Shown here piece after piece: positions 54,697 to 63,544 of a DNA stretch of 64,000 nt. Source of the DNA: Mesorhizobium sp. 131-2-1 (GTDB taxonomy: Bacteria; Pseudomonadota; Alphaproteobacteria; Rhizobiales; Rhizobiaceae); assembly GCF_016756535.1 (NCBI RefSeq), contig NZ_AP023247.1:5146501-5210500 (forward strand), read 5' to 3'. How positions within the stretch are numbered: the first letter of the stretch is position 1; the number at the start of each line of letters is the position of its first letter. Made by a program: the position numbers and the translations under genes. The notes under the pieces were generated by a model. The model searched no databases, was not told the origin of the DNA, and saw only the letters and a program-made list of their open reading frames with translations.

Positions 54697-57333
54697 CTAC
54701 TGCCTACACGGGGGCTCATCCGGCTGCCCGCAAGACGGCTTCTTGCCGCCCTGCGGCTTGAAAGGCGCCTGCGGCAGGCGGCGCTCCTGCGTCTGGACTT
54801 GAGACCTTGGCTGCGCATTGAACTCTGGTTTCCGGGGCTTGGAGAACACCTGAGCATTCGGGCTTTCCGGCAGCTTGAATTGCCGCCGCGGATTTTCGCT
54901 GGGCCTGTTGACCTTGAATTTGCGCTGGATGTTGGCCTCACCGCCAGCCGATCCGCCGTCGATGGTCGGAAGCTTGCGGAACTTCTTGACCCTTTCGTTG
55001 CCTGTCGCCGAGCCCGCACCTTGCTCGTTCGGGCTCACGACAATCGGTTGGCCGGACGACAGGTCCTTGCGCCGCAGCTTCTTGGGTTGGCCATTGTTCT
55101 GGTCGGAGAACAGAGCTGGATTGTTCCTCTTGAATCTCTCATGCGCGCTCAGGCCATTCTCGACCGGGGCGCCATTGACGGTCGGAAGCTTACGGAACTT
55201 CCTGACCCTCTCGTTGCCGGTCGCCGAGCCCACGCCTTGCCCGTTCGGGCTCACGACATCCGCTTGACCGGACGACAGGTCTTTGCGCCTCAGCTTCTTG
55301 GGTTGGCCATTGTTCTGGTCGGAGAACACAGTTGGATTGTCCCTCTTGAACCTCTCCTGGACGCTGGGGCGGTTCTCGGCCGGGGCGCCATTGACGGTTG
55401 GCAGCTTACGGAACTTCTTGCCCTGTCCGTTCTGCTGGCTTGTGCCCTGCTCTCCGGTCACGGCGGCGCCGGCATTTCCGATAGCTTGCTGGTCCTTGCC
55501 TCCCATGCCTTGCTTGCGCAGAAATTTCCTGGACTTGTCGTTGGACAAGGTCTGGCTGTCGAGCAGCGGTGGCTTGCCGTTGACGAGTGGCAGGATCTTG
55601 CCGCCGGCTCCAGGCAAGGCATGCTCGGTTGAAAGCTTGGCGGCAGGCAGCGTCTTCGACGGCGGCGTCGCGCCATTCGGCTGCTGGCTTTGCGCGGCCC
55701 CCTGGCCGAGCTTCGCCGGCAGGCCGCCCTGGCTCTGTTTGGCTAGTGCCGCCCTTTTCTGCAGCAACGGTGGCAACGCGACCTTGGCCGCGAGCGCGGT
55801 CACGCCCAAGCCCGCGGCGGCACCGGTCATCTTCTGACCTGTGTTGAGACCGCCCAGCGCATTGCCACCGGCCTGTCCAGGCTGATTGATGGTCTCGTTG
55901 TTGATCACCGTGTTGTTGATGATCGTGGTGTTATGGATGTTGTTGAAGATGACGTTATCCGGCGGCCGCACGATGTTGTGTGGCGGGTTGCACCACACGG
56001 GCACCGGCACAAAGACCGGCACCGGCAGAACAAAGATATCCACTGCCGGCCGTGGCGGGGGCAACACGATGAAATCCGGCGGCGGCGGCGGCAGGAAGAT
56101 CACGGCGATCAGCGGCGGCGGCTCGAAGTCGAAGTCGTCGAAAATGAGCACGAGCCGGTCGACGTAGATGATCTCTTCCGGCGGCGGCGGCGGCACGTCA
56201 TAGACATAGACGGTGAAATCCTCCGGCGGGTCCAGAGCGGCATCGAAATGCTCCAGCCGGCGGCGCGCATCCCAGGCATGCGGGCCATGTGGATAAAGCT
56301 CGAGATAAGACCAGTAGGCTTCCGGAGTGTCGCGAAGCCATGTCTCGCGCCAGGTAATGGCCTCGCGTCGCGCCGCGATGATCGCGCGCACGCGCTTGGC
56401 CATCGGGTCGTGCGGATAGGCGGCGAGAAAGTCCTCATAGCCGCGCAGCGTGTCGCGGTCCAGAGCCGCCGCATAAGCGTCGCGCGCGTCGAAGTCACGG
56501 ATCTCCCTCGTCCGCATGTCGCGGGTTTCGTCCTCTGAAACCCGGGGCGGGGGAGCATCCGAACCACGTTCGAAGAAGACGAAGGGCTCGGTGACTTTCG
56601 AAGCATTCCACGGCACTTCCGCGCCCTTGGTCACTTCGTTGACGCGCAGCCGCGTCTGGTCGAACACGTCATTCAATTCCAGGCCGCCTTCGCGCATCAT
56701 CTCGGCCAGCGCCTGGGCATAGGCGCCGTAAGGCCCCTTGCCCTCGGGCGCAACGGTTCCCGGCGCGGCGTTGAAGGCGATGAGCATGTTCGGATCGGGA
56801 TCGACCAGCACGAGACCGCCTGCGAGTGGCTGCTTCGACTGCGCGAAGGAATTTGGCCGCGCCGCATCGAGCACGATGACGTTGACCTTGGTCGGCAACG
56901 CGGCGAGCGGCTTGGTGAGATCGGAGACCCGCACCGCCGCGATCGGCACATCGGCGGCATTCGAGATCTGAGCGTCGACCGGCACGAAATAATTCTCGCC
57001 TTCGAACTGGACGCCATGTCCGGCGAGATAGACAAAGACCACCGCGTCCGGACCGGCGGCCGAGACCTTTGCGAGGAAATCACGGAATGAGCCGCGCAGC
57101 GACTCCTGGTCGACGTCGCGCGCCCCGACAACATCGAAACCAGCCGCCTGCAAGGTCTGTGCGATCAGGCCGGCATCATTGGCCGGCGTTGCAAGTTCTC
57201 CGGATTGATAGCTGGCATTGCCGATCACGAAGGCCAGACGCTTTTCGCCTTGGGCGAGAGCCCCGGTCGCGAAACAGACCGCAAGGATGGTGAGCGCGAC
57301 AAGAAAGCCGAGGAATTTATGGAGCGTGCGCAT
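54697..57333 (-). CDS. Caspase-fold (peptidase C14) protein lacking the catalytic cysteine, with long repetitive tail
   Basis: The 878-residue protein has a signal peptide (residues 1-27) and a p20-like caspase domain (about 30-270). The catalytic histidine is present (YLAGHG, His106), but the cysteine position in the usual DACR motif reads D156-A-A-R159, so residue 158 is Ala. A short linker is followed by Tyr/Pro-rich repeats (about 430-520, several PPPP runs), an Asn-rich stretch (NNIHNTTIINNTVINN), and two complete 72-residue tandem repeats (KKLRRKDLSSGQ; KFRKLPTVNGAP) in a basic C-terminus. It should be exported. Proteolysis is unlikely; a scaffold or binding role is inferred. Start at the ATG before the signal peptide. 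Confidence 0.85.
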   Translation of the reverse strand: MRTLHKFLGFLVALTILAVCFATGALAQGEKRLAFVIGNASYQSGELATPANDAGLIAQTLQAAGFDVVGARDVDQESLRGSFRDFLAKVSAAGPDAVVFVYLAGHGVQFEGENYFVPVDAQISNAADVPIAAVRVSDLTKPLAALPTKVNVIVLDAARPNSFAQSKQPLAGGLVLVDPDPNMLIAFNAAPGTVAPEGKGPYGAYAQALAEMMREGGLELNDVFDQTRLRVNEVTKGAEVPWNASKVTEPFVFFERGSDAPPPRVSEDETRDMRTREIRDFDARDAYAAALDRDTLRGYEDFLAAYPHDPMAKRVRAIIAARREAITWRETWLRDTPEAYWSYLELYPHGPHAWDARRRLEHFDAALDPPEDFTVYVYDVPPPPPEEIIYVDRLVLIFDDFDFEPPPLIAVIFLPPPPPDFIVLPPPRPAVDIFVLPVPVFVPVPVWCNPPHNIVRPPDNVIFNNIHNTTIINNTVINNETINQPGQAGGNALGGLNTGQKMTGAAAGLGVTALAAKVALPPLLQKRAALAKQSQGGLPAKLGQGAAQSQQPNGATPPSKTLPAAKLSTEHALPGAGGKILPLVNGKPPLLDSQTLSNDKSRKFLRKQGMGGKDQQAIGNAGAAVTGEQGTSQQNGQGKKFRKLPTVNGAPAENRPSVQERFKRDNPTVFSDQNNGQPKKLRRKDLSSGQADVVSPNGQGVGSATGNERVRKFRKLPTVNGAPVENGLSAHERFKRNNPALFSDQNNGQPKKLRRKDLSSGQPIVVSPNEQGAGSATGNERVKKFRKLPTIDGGSAGGEANIQRKFKVNRPSENPRRQFKLPESPNAQVFSKPRKPEFNAQPRSQVQTQERRLPQAPFKPQGGKKPSCGQPDEPPCRQ
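54961..55420 (-). repeat. 216-bp tandem repeats in the pseudo-caspase gene
   Basis: Two full units (54961-55176 and 55177-55392) and the beginning of a third (from 55393) repeat with an exact 216-bp period, which is 72 codons. The units are close in sequence, so they should be prone to copy-number change without frameshift. They encode a basic, Gln/Asn-rich segment. Confidence 0.85.
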
Positions 57334-57527
57334 TACAATCCGCCATCCGTACGAACAATAACGCTGCAGAGACGGAAATCTTCCGAAATCAGTGCGAGCA
57401 GAATCTCGCGCAGCTTTGCGGCGCAATTTCGTCCAGCGAGCAGCTTTGGGGTACTTCGCTATCTGACATTGCCAGCAGAAGCATTCACAACCAGCCGGGT
57501 ACGGCTTTCGCGGTATGCCGCGTGAAA

Positions 57528-58769
57528 TTACCGCCTTCGCCTCGGCTTCTCCAGCAGGGCGACAGCCTCGACATGCGGTGACCACAGGAACTGGTCGATC
57601 GGCGTCACGCTCTTCAGCGTGTAGCCGCCGTCGATGAGGATGCGCAGATCCCGCGCCAGCGTCACCGGGTTGCAGGAGACCGCGGCGACCAGCGGCACGT
57701 CGGAACGGGCGATCTGCTTCGACTGATCCTCGGCGCCGGCGCGCGGCGGATCGAAGATCAGGCCGTCGAAGCCATTCAGTTCCTTGAATGTCAGCGGCCG
57801 CCGGAACAGGTCGCGGCGCTCGCTGGTCACCCGCTTCAGGCCGCTGGCGAAGCGGAAGGCATGATCGAGCGCGGCCAGAGCCGGCGCGTCGCCTTCGACG
57901 GCGTGGACCTCCGACTTCGCGGCGAGGCGCAGCGCGAAGCTGCCGCAGCCGGCGAACAGGTCGGCGACCTTTTTGGCACGCGACAGGTGCTGGCCGACGA
58001 GGCCGGCCATCGCCTGCTCGGCGGCTTCGGTCGCCTGCAGAAAGGCGCCCGGCGGCACTGCGACGGCGACCGATCCGAACTGCACCACCGGCTTCTTCGG
58101 CTCGACGACGATCTCGCCATCGACGGAAAGCCTCGCCAGTCCCTCGGCGATGACGAAATTCGACGCGATGCGGCGCTGGTTCTCGCCAAGCTTGCCGGCA
58201 TCATGGACCGCGACGTCGAGGCCGGAGGCGGTCACGGTGACGGTCATGTGGAAGGGTTTCGGCGTGGATGAGACGAGCCCGGCAAGCGACCGCAGGCGAT
58301 CGAGGGCGGCGACGATCGCCGGCAGCGAGATCGGGCATTCCTCGATCGGGATGATCTCGGAGGAGAGCGCGCGCACGAAGCCGAGCAGCATGCCGGCATC
58401 GGTGCGCCGGGCGCTGAAGACGACGCGACGGCGGGTCTCGGGCGCGCAAGGCACCAGCGCTCCGACCTCGCTGGCAATGCCCTTGGCCTTCAGCGCCTGC
58501 GCGACCTTTTCGCGCTTCCATTCGCGATAGGCCTGCGTCTCGAAATGCTGCAGCGCGCAGCCGCCGCATTCGGTGAAATGCCGGCAGGCCGGATCGATGC
58601 GGAGCGGCGATGCCTCCAGCACCGACATCAGCGTCGCGCGGTGCTTTTCGCGCGCGGCGGTCACGGTCTCGCCCGGCAGCGTGAAGGGGACAAAGACCTC
58701 GCCACCGTCGGCCTCGGCAACGCCGTCGCCCTGGGAACCGAGCCTGGCGATGCTGAAGCGCGCGCTCAT
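57528..58769 (-). CDS. TrmA/RlmD-type RNA (uracil-5-)methyltransferase
   Basis: The 413-residue enzyme methylates C5 of uracil in rRNA or tRNA. A TRAM-like N-terminus is followed by the iron-sulfur cluster motif CRHFTECGGCALQH. The S-adenosylmethionine-binding segment VADLFAGCGSFALRLA, the DPPRAG motif and the catalytic nucleophile in VAAVSCNPVTLARD are all present. Whether the target is 23S rRNA U1939 (RlmD) or another site cannot be told. Its ATG overlaps the stop of tlyA. Confidence 0.93.
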   Translation of the reverse strand: MSARFSIARLGSQGDGVAEADGGEVFVPFTLPGETVTAAREKHRATLMSVLEASPLRIDPACRHFTECGGCALQHFETQAYREWKREKVAQALKAKGIASEVGALVPCAPETRRRVVFSARRTDAGMLLGFVRALSSEIIPIEECPISLPAIVAALDRLRSLAGLVSSTPKPFHMTVTVTASGLDVAVHDAGKLGENQRRIASNFVIAEGLARLSVDGEIVVEPKKPVVQFGSVAVAVPPGAFLQATEAAEQAMAGLVGQHLSRAKKVADLFAGCGSFALRLAAKSEVHAVEGDAPALAALDHAFRFASGLKRVTSERRDLFRRPLTFKELNGFDGLIFDPPRAGAEDQSKQIARSDVPLVAAVSCNPVTLARDLRILIDGGYTLKSVTPIDQFLWSPHVEAVALLEKPRRRR

Positions 58770-59536
58770 GTCCCGCCATCCTTGATCGCCGCGAGCAGGA
58801 ACTCGCGGTTGCCGTCGCCGCCCTCGATCGGCGAAGGATGCAGCCCCAGCACGCGCCAGTCGGCAATACCGCCAAGCCAGTCGCCGAGCAGGCCGGCAAC
58901 GCGCTCCGCATCGGCCGGGTCCTTCAGCAGACCGCCCTTGCCGATCGCCTCGCGGCCGGCCTCGAATTGCGGCTTGACCAGAAACAGCGCCCTGGCGCCC
59001 TCACCTGCCAGGGCCAGCGCCGGCGGCAGCGCCAGCTTCAGCGAGATGAAGCTGACATCGCAAACGATGAAATCGGGAGTGAGGCCGCCAAGATCGGCTG
59101 CGGAGAGATCGCGGGCGTTGAGGCCCTCGATGACAGTGACGCGCGGATCGCCGGCGATGTCGGGATGCATCTGGCCGTGGCCGACATCGATCGCCGTCAC
59201 GTGCGCCGCGCCACGCTCGAGCAGCGCCTGGGTGAAGCCGCCGGTCGAGGCGCCGATGTCGAGCGCCTCGCAGCCAGCAGGGTCGAGGCCGAAACGGTCG
59301 AGGCCGGCGAGCAGCTTCAGCGCCGCGCGCGAGACATAGACCCTGGCCGGATCGTCGATGGCGACGCGGCAGTCCGCCGGAACGGCCTGGCCGGGCTTGC
59401 GGGCAACAGCGCCGTCGACCGTCACGGTGCCGCGCTCGACGGCATCGCGGGCGCGCGAGCGGCTGGCGAACAGGCCGCGCTGGACGAGCAGTTCGTCGAG
59501 CCGCTGGCGAGGGCTGGCTGGCAAAGCGGAATTCAT
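58766..59536 (-). CDS. tlyA: TlyA-family rRNA 2'-O-methyltransferase
   Basis: The 256-residue protein has an N-terminal S4 RNA-binding domain (QRLDELLVQRGLFASRSRARDAV, then GTVTVDGAVARKPG) and an FtsJ-like methyltransferase domain with ALDIGASTGGFTQALL and VCDVSFISLKLALP. The family modifies 16S and 23S rRNA; the old name hemolysin A reflects indirect effects. The start at 59536 matches the family length. It lies between dxs and the RlmD-type gene as in other rhizobia. Confidence 0.94.
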   Translation of the reverse strand: MNSALPASPRQRLDELLVQRGLFASRSRARDAVERGTVTVDGAVARKPGQAVPADCRVAIDDPARVYVSRAALKLLAGLDRFGLDPAGCEALDIGASTGGFTQALLERGAAHVTAIDVGHGQMHPDIAGDPRVTVIEGLNARDLSAADLGGLTPDFIVCDVSFISLKLALPPALALAGEGARALFLVKPQFEAGREAIGKGGLLKDPADAERVAGLLGDWLGGIADWRVLGLHPSPIEGGDGNREFLLAAIKDGGT

Positions 59537-59588
59537 CGGCCTTCCTTGGCGAAAGCCGGTCGCGAAGGCAAGGACATTGGCAAAAGGA

Positions 59589-59876
59589 CTAGAAGATCGT
59601 CCGCGAGACCGGCCGTTCGACGGCAGGCGCCAGACCGTCATTGGCATTGCCAGAGGCCTGCCGGCGTGGCGGATCGACCGGCACCGCCGGCGGGGTCTCA
59701 GGCAGGACGACGAGTTGCGGAACCTGCTTGTAGGAAAAGCCGCCGCGGATGTCGCCGATCTTGCCGGCAACGATGTCCATCGCCGCTTTTTCTAGATTGC
59801 GGTCGTAGCGCGTCTCGGCCCTCGCCGACGCAGCGGCCAGCGCCAACAAGGCGATGCCGCACAGAAACCTGTTCAT
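59589..59876 (-). CDS. Small exported protein of unknown function
   Basis: The 95-residue protein has a clear signal peptide (FLCGIALLALAAASARA, cleavage near residue 20) and a mature part of about 75 residues with a Pro-rich centre (ETPPAVPVDPPRR). No family was recognised. It lies in the same direction between dxs and tlyA. A small hairpin (GCCGTT-GAAA-AACGGC, 59917-59932) lies upstream. Confidence 0.7.
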   Translation of the reverse strand: MNRFLCGIALLALAAASARAETRYDRNLEKAAMDIVAGKIGDIRGGFSYKQVPQLVVLPETPPAVPVDPPRRQASGNANDGLAPAVERPVSRTIF

Positions 59877-60026
59877 TGTCGTTGCCCCCTTACCCTCGGG
59901 AGGCTTCTAACAGGCCGCCGTTGAAAAACGGCCAAGAGACAGGGTAATCAAAGCGCCAAACGGCAGCGTAAACAGCTGGTTACGACCGCAAGTCGGCAAA
60001 GTGATTCAAAAGCTTGAGACTTTGAT

Positions 60027-61940
60027 TCAGGCGCGCTGGGCCTGTGGAGCCTGCCCGAGAGCGACGAAGACGGTCCGCACGATACCAGCCGTGTCCAGCC
60101 CCGCGTCGGCATACATCTTCTCGGGCTTGGCGTGGTCGGTGAAGGCGTCCGGCAGCACCAGCGGCCGCACCTTGAGGCCGCTTTCGAGCAGTCCTTCGTG
60201 GGCGAGGAAGTGCAGCACCTGGCTGGCGAAACCGCCGACCGAGCCCTCCTCGACCGTCACCAGCACCTCATGCGAACGGGCGAGCCGGCGGATCAGATCC
60301 TGGTCCAGCGGCTTGGCGAAGCGGGCGTCGGCAACGGTGGTGGAAAGCCCGGCGGCGCCGAGCTCCTCGGCCGCCATCAGGCAATCCTGCAGGCGGGTGC
60401 CGAAGGAGAGCAGCGCCACCTTGGTACCTTCCTTGAGGATGCGGCCCTTGCCGATCTCGAGTACCGAGCCGCGCTCCGGCATGTCGACGCCAACGCCGTT
60501 GCCGCGCGGATAGCGGAAGGCGATCGGGCCTTCATCGTAGTGAGCGGCGGTGCGCACCATATGGCGCAGCTCCGCCTCGTCAGCGGCCGCCATGACGACG
60601 AAGCCGGGCAGCGATGCCAGGAAGGTGGTGTCGAAGGCGCCGCAATGGGTGGCGCCGTCGGCGCCGACGAAGCCGGCGCGGTCGATCGGAAAGCGCACTG
60701 GCAGCTTCTGGATCGCCACGTCGTGGACGACCTGGTCGTAGGCGCGCTGCAGGAAGGTCGAATAGATGGCGGCGAAAGGCTTGTAGCCTTCGGTGGCGAG
60801 ACCGGCGGCGAAGGTCACCGCATGCTGCTCGGCGATGCCGACATCGAAGGTCCGGCTCGGAAAAACCTCGCCGAAGAGGTCGAGCCCGGTACCGCTCGGC
60901 ATGGCGGCGGTGATGGCGACGATGCGGTCGTCCGCGCGCGCTTCCTGGATCAGGCTCTCGGCGAAGACCTTGGTGTAGCTCGGGGCGTTGGCGGGCGCCT
61001 TGGCCTGCGTGCCCGTGATGACGTCGAATTTGTTGACGCCGTGATACTTGTCGGCGGCGGCTTCCGCCGGGCCGTAGCCCTTGCCCTTCTGGGTCACGAC
61101 ATGGATCAGCACCGGGCCGTCGGCATTGTCGCGGACGTTCTTCAGCACCGGGATCAGGTGCTCGAGATTGTGCCCGTCGATCGGGCCGATGTGATAGAAG
61201 CCGAGTTCCTCGAACAGCGTGCCGCCGGTGACGTAGCCGCGCGCGTGCTCGACCGCCCGCGTGATGGCGCGGTCGGCGCGCTTGCCGAGGTAGGAGGTCA
61301 GCTTCTTACCGAAGTCGCGCAGGCCGAGATAGGCCTTTCCGGAGGCCAGCCTGGCCAGATAGGCGCTCATCGCGCCGGTCGGCGGGGCGATCGACATGTC
61401 GTTGTCGTTGAGGATGACGATCAGCCGGGCATCGAGGGCACCGGCATTGTTCATCGCCTCATAGGCCATGCCGGCCGACATGGCGCCGTCGCCGATGACG
61501 GAAATGACATTGTTGCGGCGGCCGGAGAGCTCGCGCCCGACAGCCATGCCGAGGCCGGCGGAAATCGAGGTCGAGGAGTGGGCGGCGCCGAAGGGGTCGT
61601 ATTCGCTCTCGGCCCGCCGGGTGAAGCCGGAAAGGCCGCCCTCCTGCCGCAAGGTGCGGATGCGGTCGCGGCGGCCGGTCAGGATCTTGTGCGGATAGGC
61701 CTGATGGCCGACATCCCAGATCAGCCGGTCGTCCGGCGTGTTGAAGACATAGTGCAGCGCAACGGTGAGCTCGACCACGCCGAGCCCGGCGCCAAGGTGA
61801 CCGCCGGTGTGGGAAACGGCGTCGATCAGTTCGGCGCGCAGCTCCGCGGCGAGCTGCGGCAGCTCGCTTTCATCAAGCGTCCTCAGATCCGCGGGGATGC
61901 GGACCTTGTCGAGGAGCGGCGTTTCGGGCTTTGCGTTCAC
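60027..61940 (-). CDS. dxs: 1-deoxy-D-xylulose-5-phosphate synthase
   Basis: The 637-residue thiamine diphosphate enzyme condenses pyruvate with glyceraldehyde-3-phosphate, the first step of the MEP isoprenoid pathway. It shows the TPP-binding motif [18 protein letters not shown], the substrate-contact region [14 protein letters not shown], and [15 protein letters not shown] with the catalytic glutamate. Length and order of domains are normal. The last enzyme, ispH, lies at 44626-45630. Confidence 0.98.
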   Translation of the reverse strand: MNAKPETPLLDKVRIPADLRTLDESELPQLAAELRAELIDAVSHTGGHLGAGLGVVELTVALHYVFNTPDDRLIWDVGHQAYPHKILTGRRDRIRTLRQEGGLSGFTRRAESEYDPFGAAHSSTSISAGLGMAVGRELSGRRNNVISVIGDGAMSAGMAYEAMNNAGALDARLIVILNDNDMSIAPPTGAMSAYLARLASGKAYLGLRDFGKKLTSYLGKRADRAITRAVEHARGYVTGGTLFEELGFYHIGPIDGHNLEHLIPVLKNVRDNADGPVLIHVVTQKGKGYGPAEAAADKYHGVNKFDVITGTQAKAPANAPSYTKVFAESLIQEARADDRIVAITAAMPSGTGLDLFGEVFPSRTFDVGIAEQHAVTFAAGLATEGYKPFAAIYSTFLQRAYDQVVHDVAIQKLPVRFPIDRAGFVGADGATHCGAFDTTFLASLPGFVVMAAADEAELRHMVRTAAHYDEGPIAFRYPRGNGVGVDMPERGSVLEIGKGRILKEGTKVALLSFGTRLQDCLMAAEELGAAGLSTTVADARFAKPLDQDLIRRLARSHEVLVTVEEGSVGGFASQVLHFLAHEGLLESGLKVRPLVLPDAFTDHAKPEKMYADAGLDTAGIVRTVFVALGQAPQAQRA

Positions 61941-62046
61941 TGCTAGGGCCTAATCAAACCTGACGTTCATGCGCGGCGATAAAGGGCGAAATAGGACGCC
62001 GCCCGGCGAATGTAAATGCGTGTCAGTGACGCGGGTGGCTCTGGCG

Positions 62047-62967
62047 TTAATTGTCCGGTAACGGAATGAACTCTTCCTCGTCTCCAGGAACGATATCGAA
62101 GCGGCCCGTCTTCCATTCTTCCTTGGCCTGCTCGATGCGCTCTTTCGACGAAGAAACGAAATTCCACCAGATGTAGCGCTTTGAACCGAGCGAGGCGCCG
62201 CCAAATAGCATGAAATGGGCGCCGCGCTCGGACGAAATGACGATCTCCTCGCCCGGTTTGAACACCAGAAGCCGCTCGGCCGGGAAACGGTCTCCGGCGA
62301 TCGAGACCTCGCCTTCCAGCGTGTAGATGGCGCGTTCCTCGGCATCGGCCGGGATCTTGACGCTGGCGCCTGCCGCCAGCCTCAGATCGGCATAAAGGGT
62401 GTCCGAGGCGGTCGAAACGGGTGAGCGCAGTCCAGAAAAATCGCCGATGACGACGCGGCCGCTGACGCCTTCGGCATCGATCTCGGGCAAGCGGATCACC
62501 GCGGTGTTCTGGAAAACCGGGGCGACCTCCTCCTTGCCGTCGGGCAGCGCCAGCCAGGTCTGCAGGCCGGAGATCGACATCGGCGCGCCGCGCAATTCCT
62601 CAGGCGTGCGCTCGGAATGGACGATGCCGCGACCGGCGGTCATCAGGTTCACGTCGCCCGGCGCGATGACCATTTCGGTGCCGAGAGAATCGCGATGCCT
62701 GATCTTGCCGTCGAACAAGTAGGTGACGGTCGAAAGCCCGATATGCGGATGCGGGCGGACGTCTATGGCGTGGCCGGCGCGCAGGATGGCCGGACCCATG
62801 CGGTCGAAGAAGATGAACGGCCCGACCAGACGGCGCTTTGCCGTGGGCAAGGCGCGGCGCACCTCGAAGCCGCCAATGTCCTTGGCGTTGGGAATGACCA
62901 TCAACTCGATCTGGTCGCAGGCGAACGCATCGCCGGGCTCAGGATCGTTTCCCGGAAAGAAGCTCAT
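62047..62967 (-). CDS. Pirin-family protein
   Basis: The 306-residue bicupin has the pirin signature: RPHPHIGLSTVTYLFDGKIRHRD with the metal-binding histidines and DVNLMTAGRGIVHSER. The second cupin contains VFKPGEEIVISSERGAHFMLFGG. Bacterial pirins bind iron and some oxidise quercetin; the role here is unknown. A run of KRYIWWNFVSSSKERIEQAKEEW near the C-terminus is family-typical. Confidence 0.94.
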   Translation of the reverse strand: MSFFPGNDPEPGDAFACDQIELMVIPNAKDIGGFEVRRALPTAKRRLVGPFIFFDRMGPAILRAGHAIDVRPHPHIGLSTVTYLFDGKIRHRDSLGTEMVIAPGDVNLMTAGRGIVHSERTPEELRGAPMSISGLQTWLALPDGKEEVAPVFQNTAVIRLPEIDAEGVSGRVVIGDFSGLRSPVSTASDTLYADLRLAAGASVKIPADAEERAIYTLEGEVSIAGDRFPAERLLVFKPGEEIVISSERGAHFMLFGGASLGSKRYIWWNFVSSSKERIEQAKEEWKTGRFDIVPGDEEEFIPLPDN

Positions 62968-62976
62968 CCGATCCCC

Positions 62977-63243
62977 TCAGGCGAAGCGGAGGGCGGATCT
63001 GGCCCTTGCCTTGGCCGCCTCTTCCTCGCGATTGCGCGGATTCTGTGTCGTTTCAAGCGAATCTAGCAATTCGCGCGCCGCGGCCGCAATCGCCTCGACC
63101 CCTTGGTTGAAGGCATGCTCGTTGCGCTTGGAGGGCTTGGTCGAGCCGCTCAGCTTGCGCACGAACTGCAATGCCGCGTCATGGACCTCGTCATTGGTCG
63201 CCGGCGGTTCGAAGTTGAACAAGGTCTTGATGTTTCGGCACAT
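62977..63243 (-). CDS. DUF2277 family protein
   Basis: The 88-residue protein starts MCRNIKTLFNFEPPATNDE, the hallmark of DUF2277, followed by LQFVRKLSG and a helical AFNQGVEAIAAAARELLDSLET. Such small helical proteins are found in many bacteria and have no known role. It lies 9 bp upstream of the pirin gene and probably shares its transcript. Confidence 0.9.
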   Translation of the reverse strand: MCRNIKTLFNFEPPATNDEVHDAALQFVRKLSGSTKPSKRNEHAFNQGVEAIAAAARELLDSLETTQNPRNREEEAAKARARSALRFA

Positions 63244-63289
63244 CGCTTGGACTCCTGCCTGCTTTCCTCTGCCCCGCCCCGTTTCCGAA

Positions 63290-63541
63290 CTACTCGGCGT
63301 CAAGCGGCTCCGTGCCAACCGGCTTGCCGTCACGCGACAGCCTGATCTTCTCGACCTTGTCCTCGGCCGCCTTGAGCAGCCGGTCGCAATGCGCCTTCAG
63401 CGCCTCGCCGCGCTCGTAGATGCGGATCGACTGGTCGAGCGGCACGTCACCACGTTCCAGATCATCGACGATCTTTTCCAGCGCGTCGAGCGCCTGCTCG
63501 AAGCTCATCGCTTTGACGTCCTCGTTGCCTTCGCCTGCCAT
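63290..63541 (-). CDS. xseB: Exodeoxyribonuclease VII small subunit
   Basis: The 83-residue protein is almost entirely helical and has the family core [36 protein letters not shown]. It binds XseA to form the nuclease that degrades single-stranded DNA. The gene follows the HDAC-like gene after 3 bp. XseA is not in this window. Confidence 0.95.
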   Translation of the reverse strand: MAGEGNEDVKAMSFEQALDALEKIVDDLERGDVPLDQSIRIYERGEALKAHCDRLLKAAEDKVEKIRLSRDGKPVGTEPLDAE

Positions 63542-63544
63542 ACT

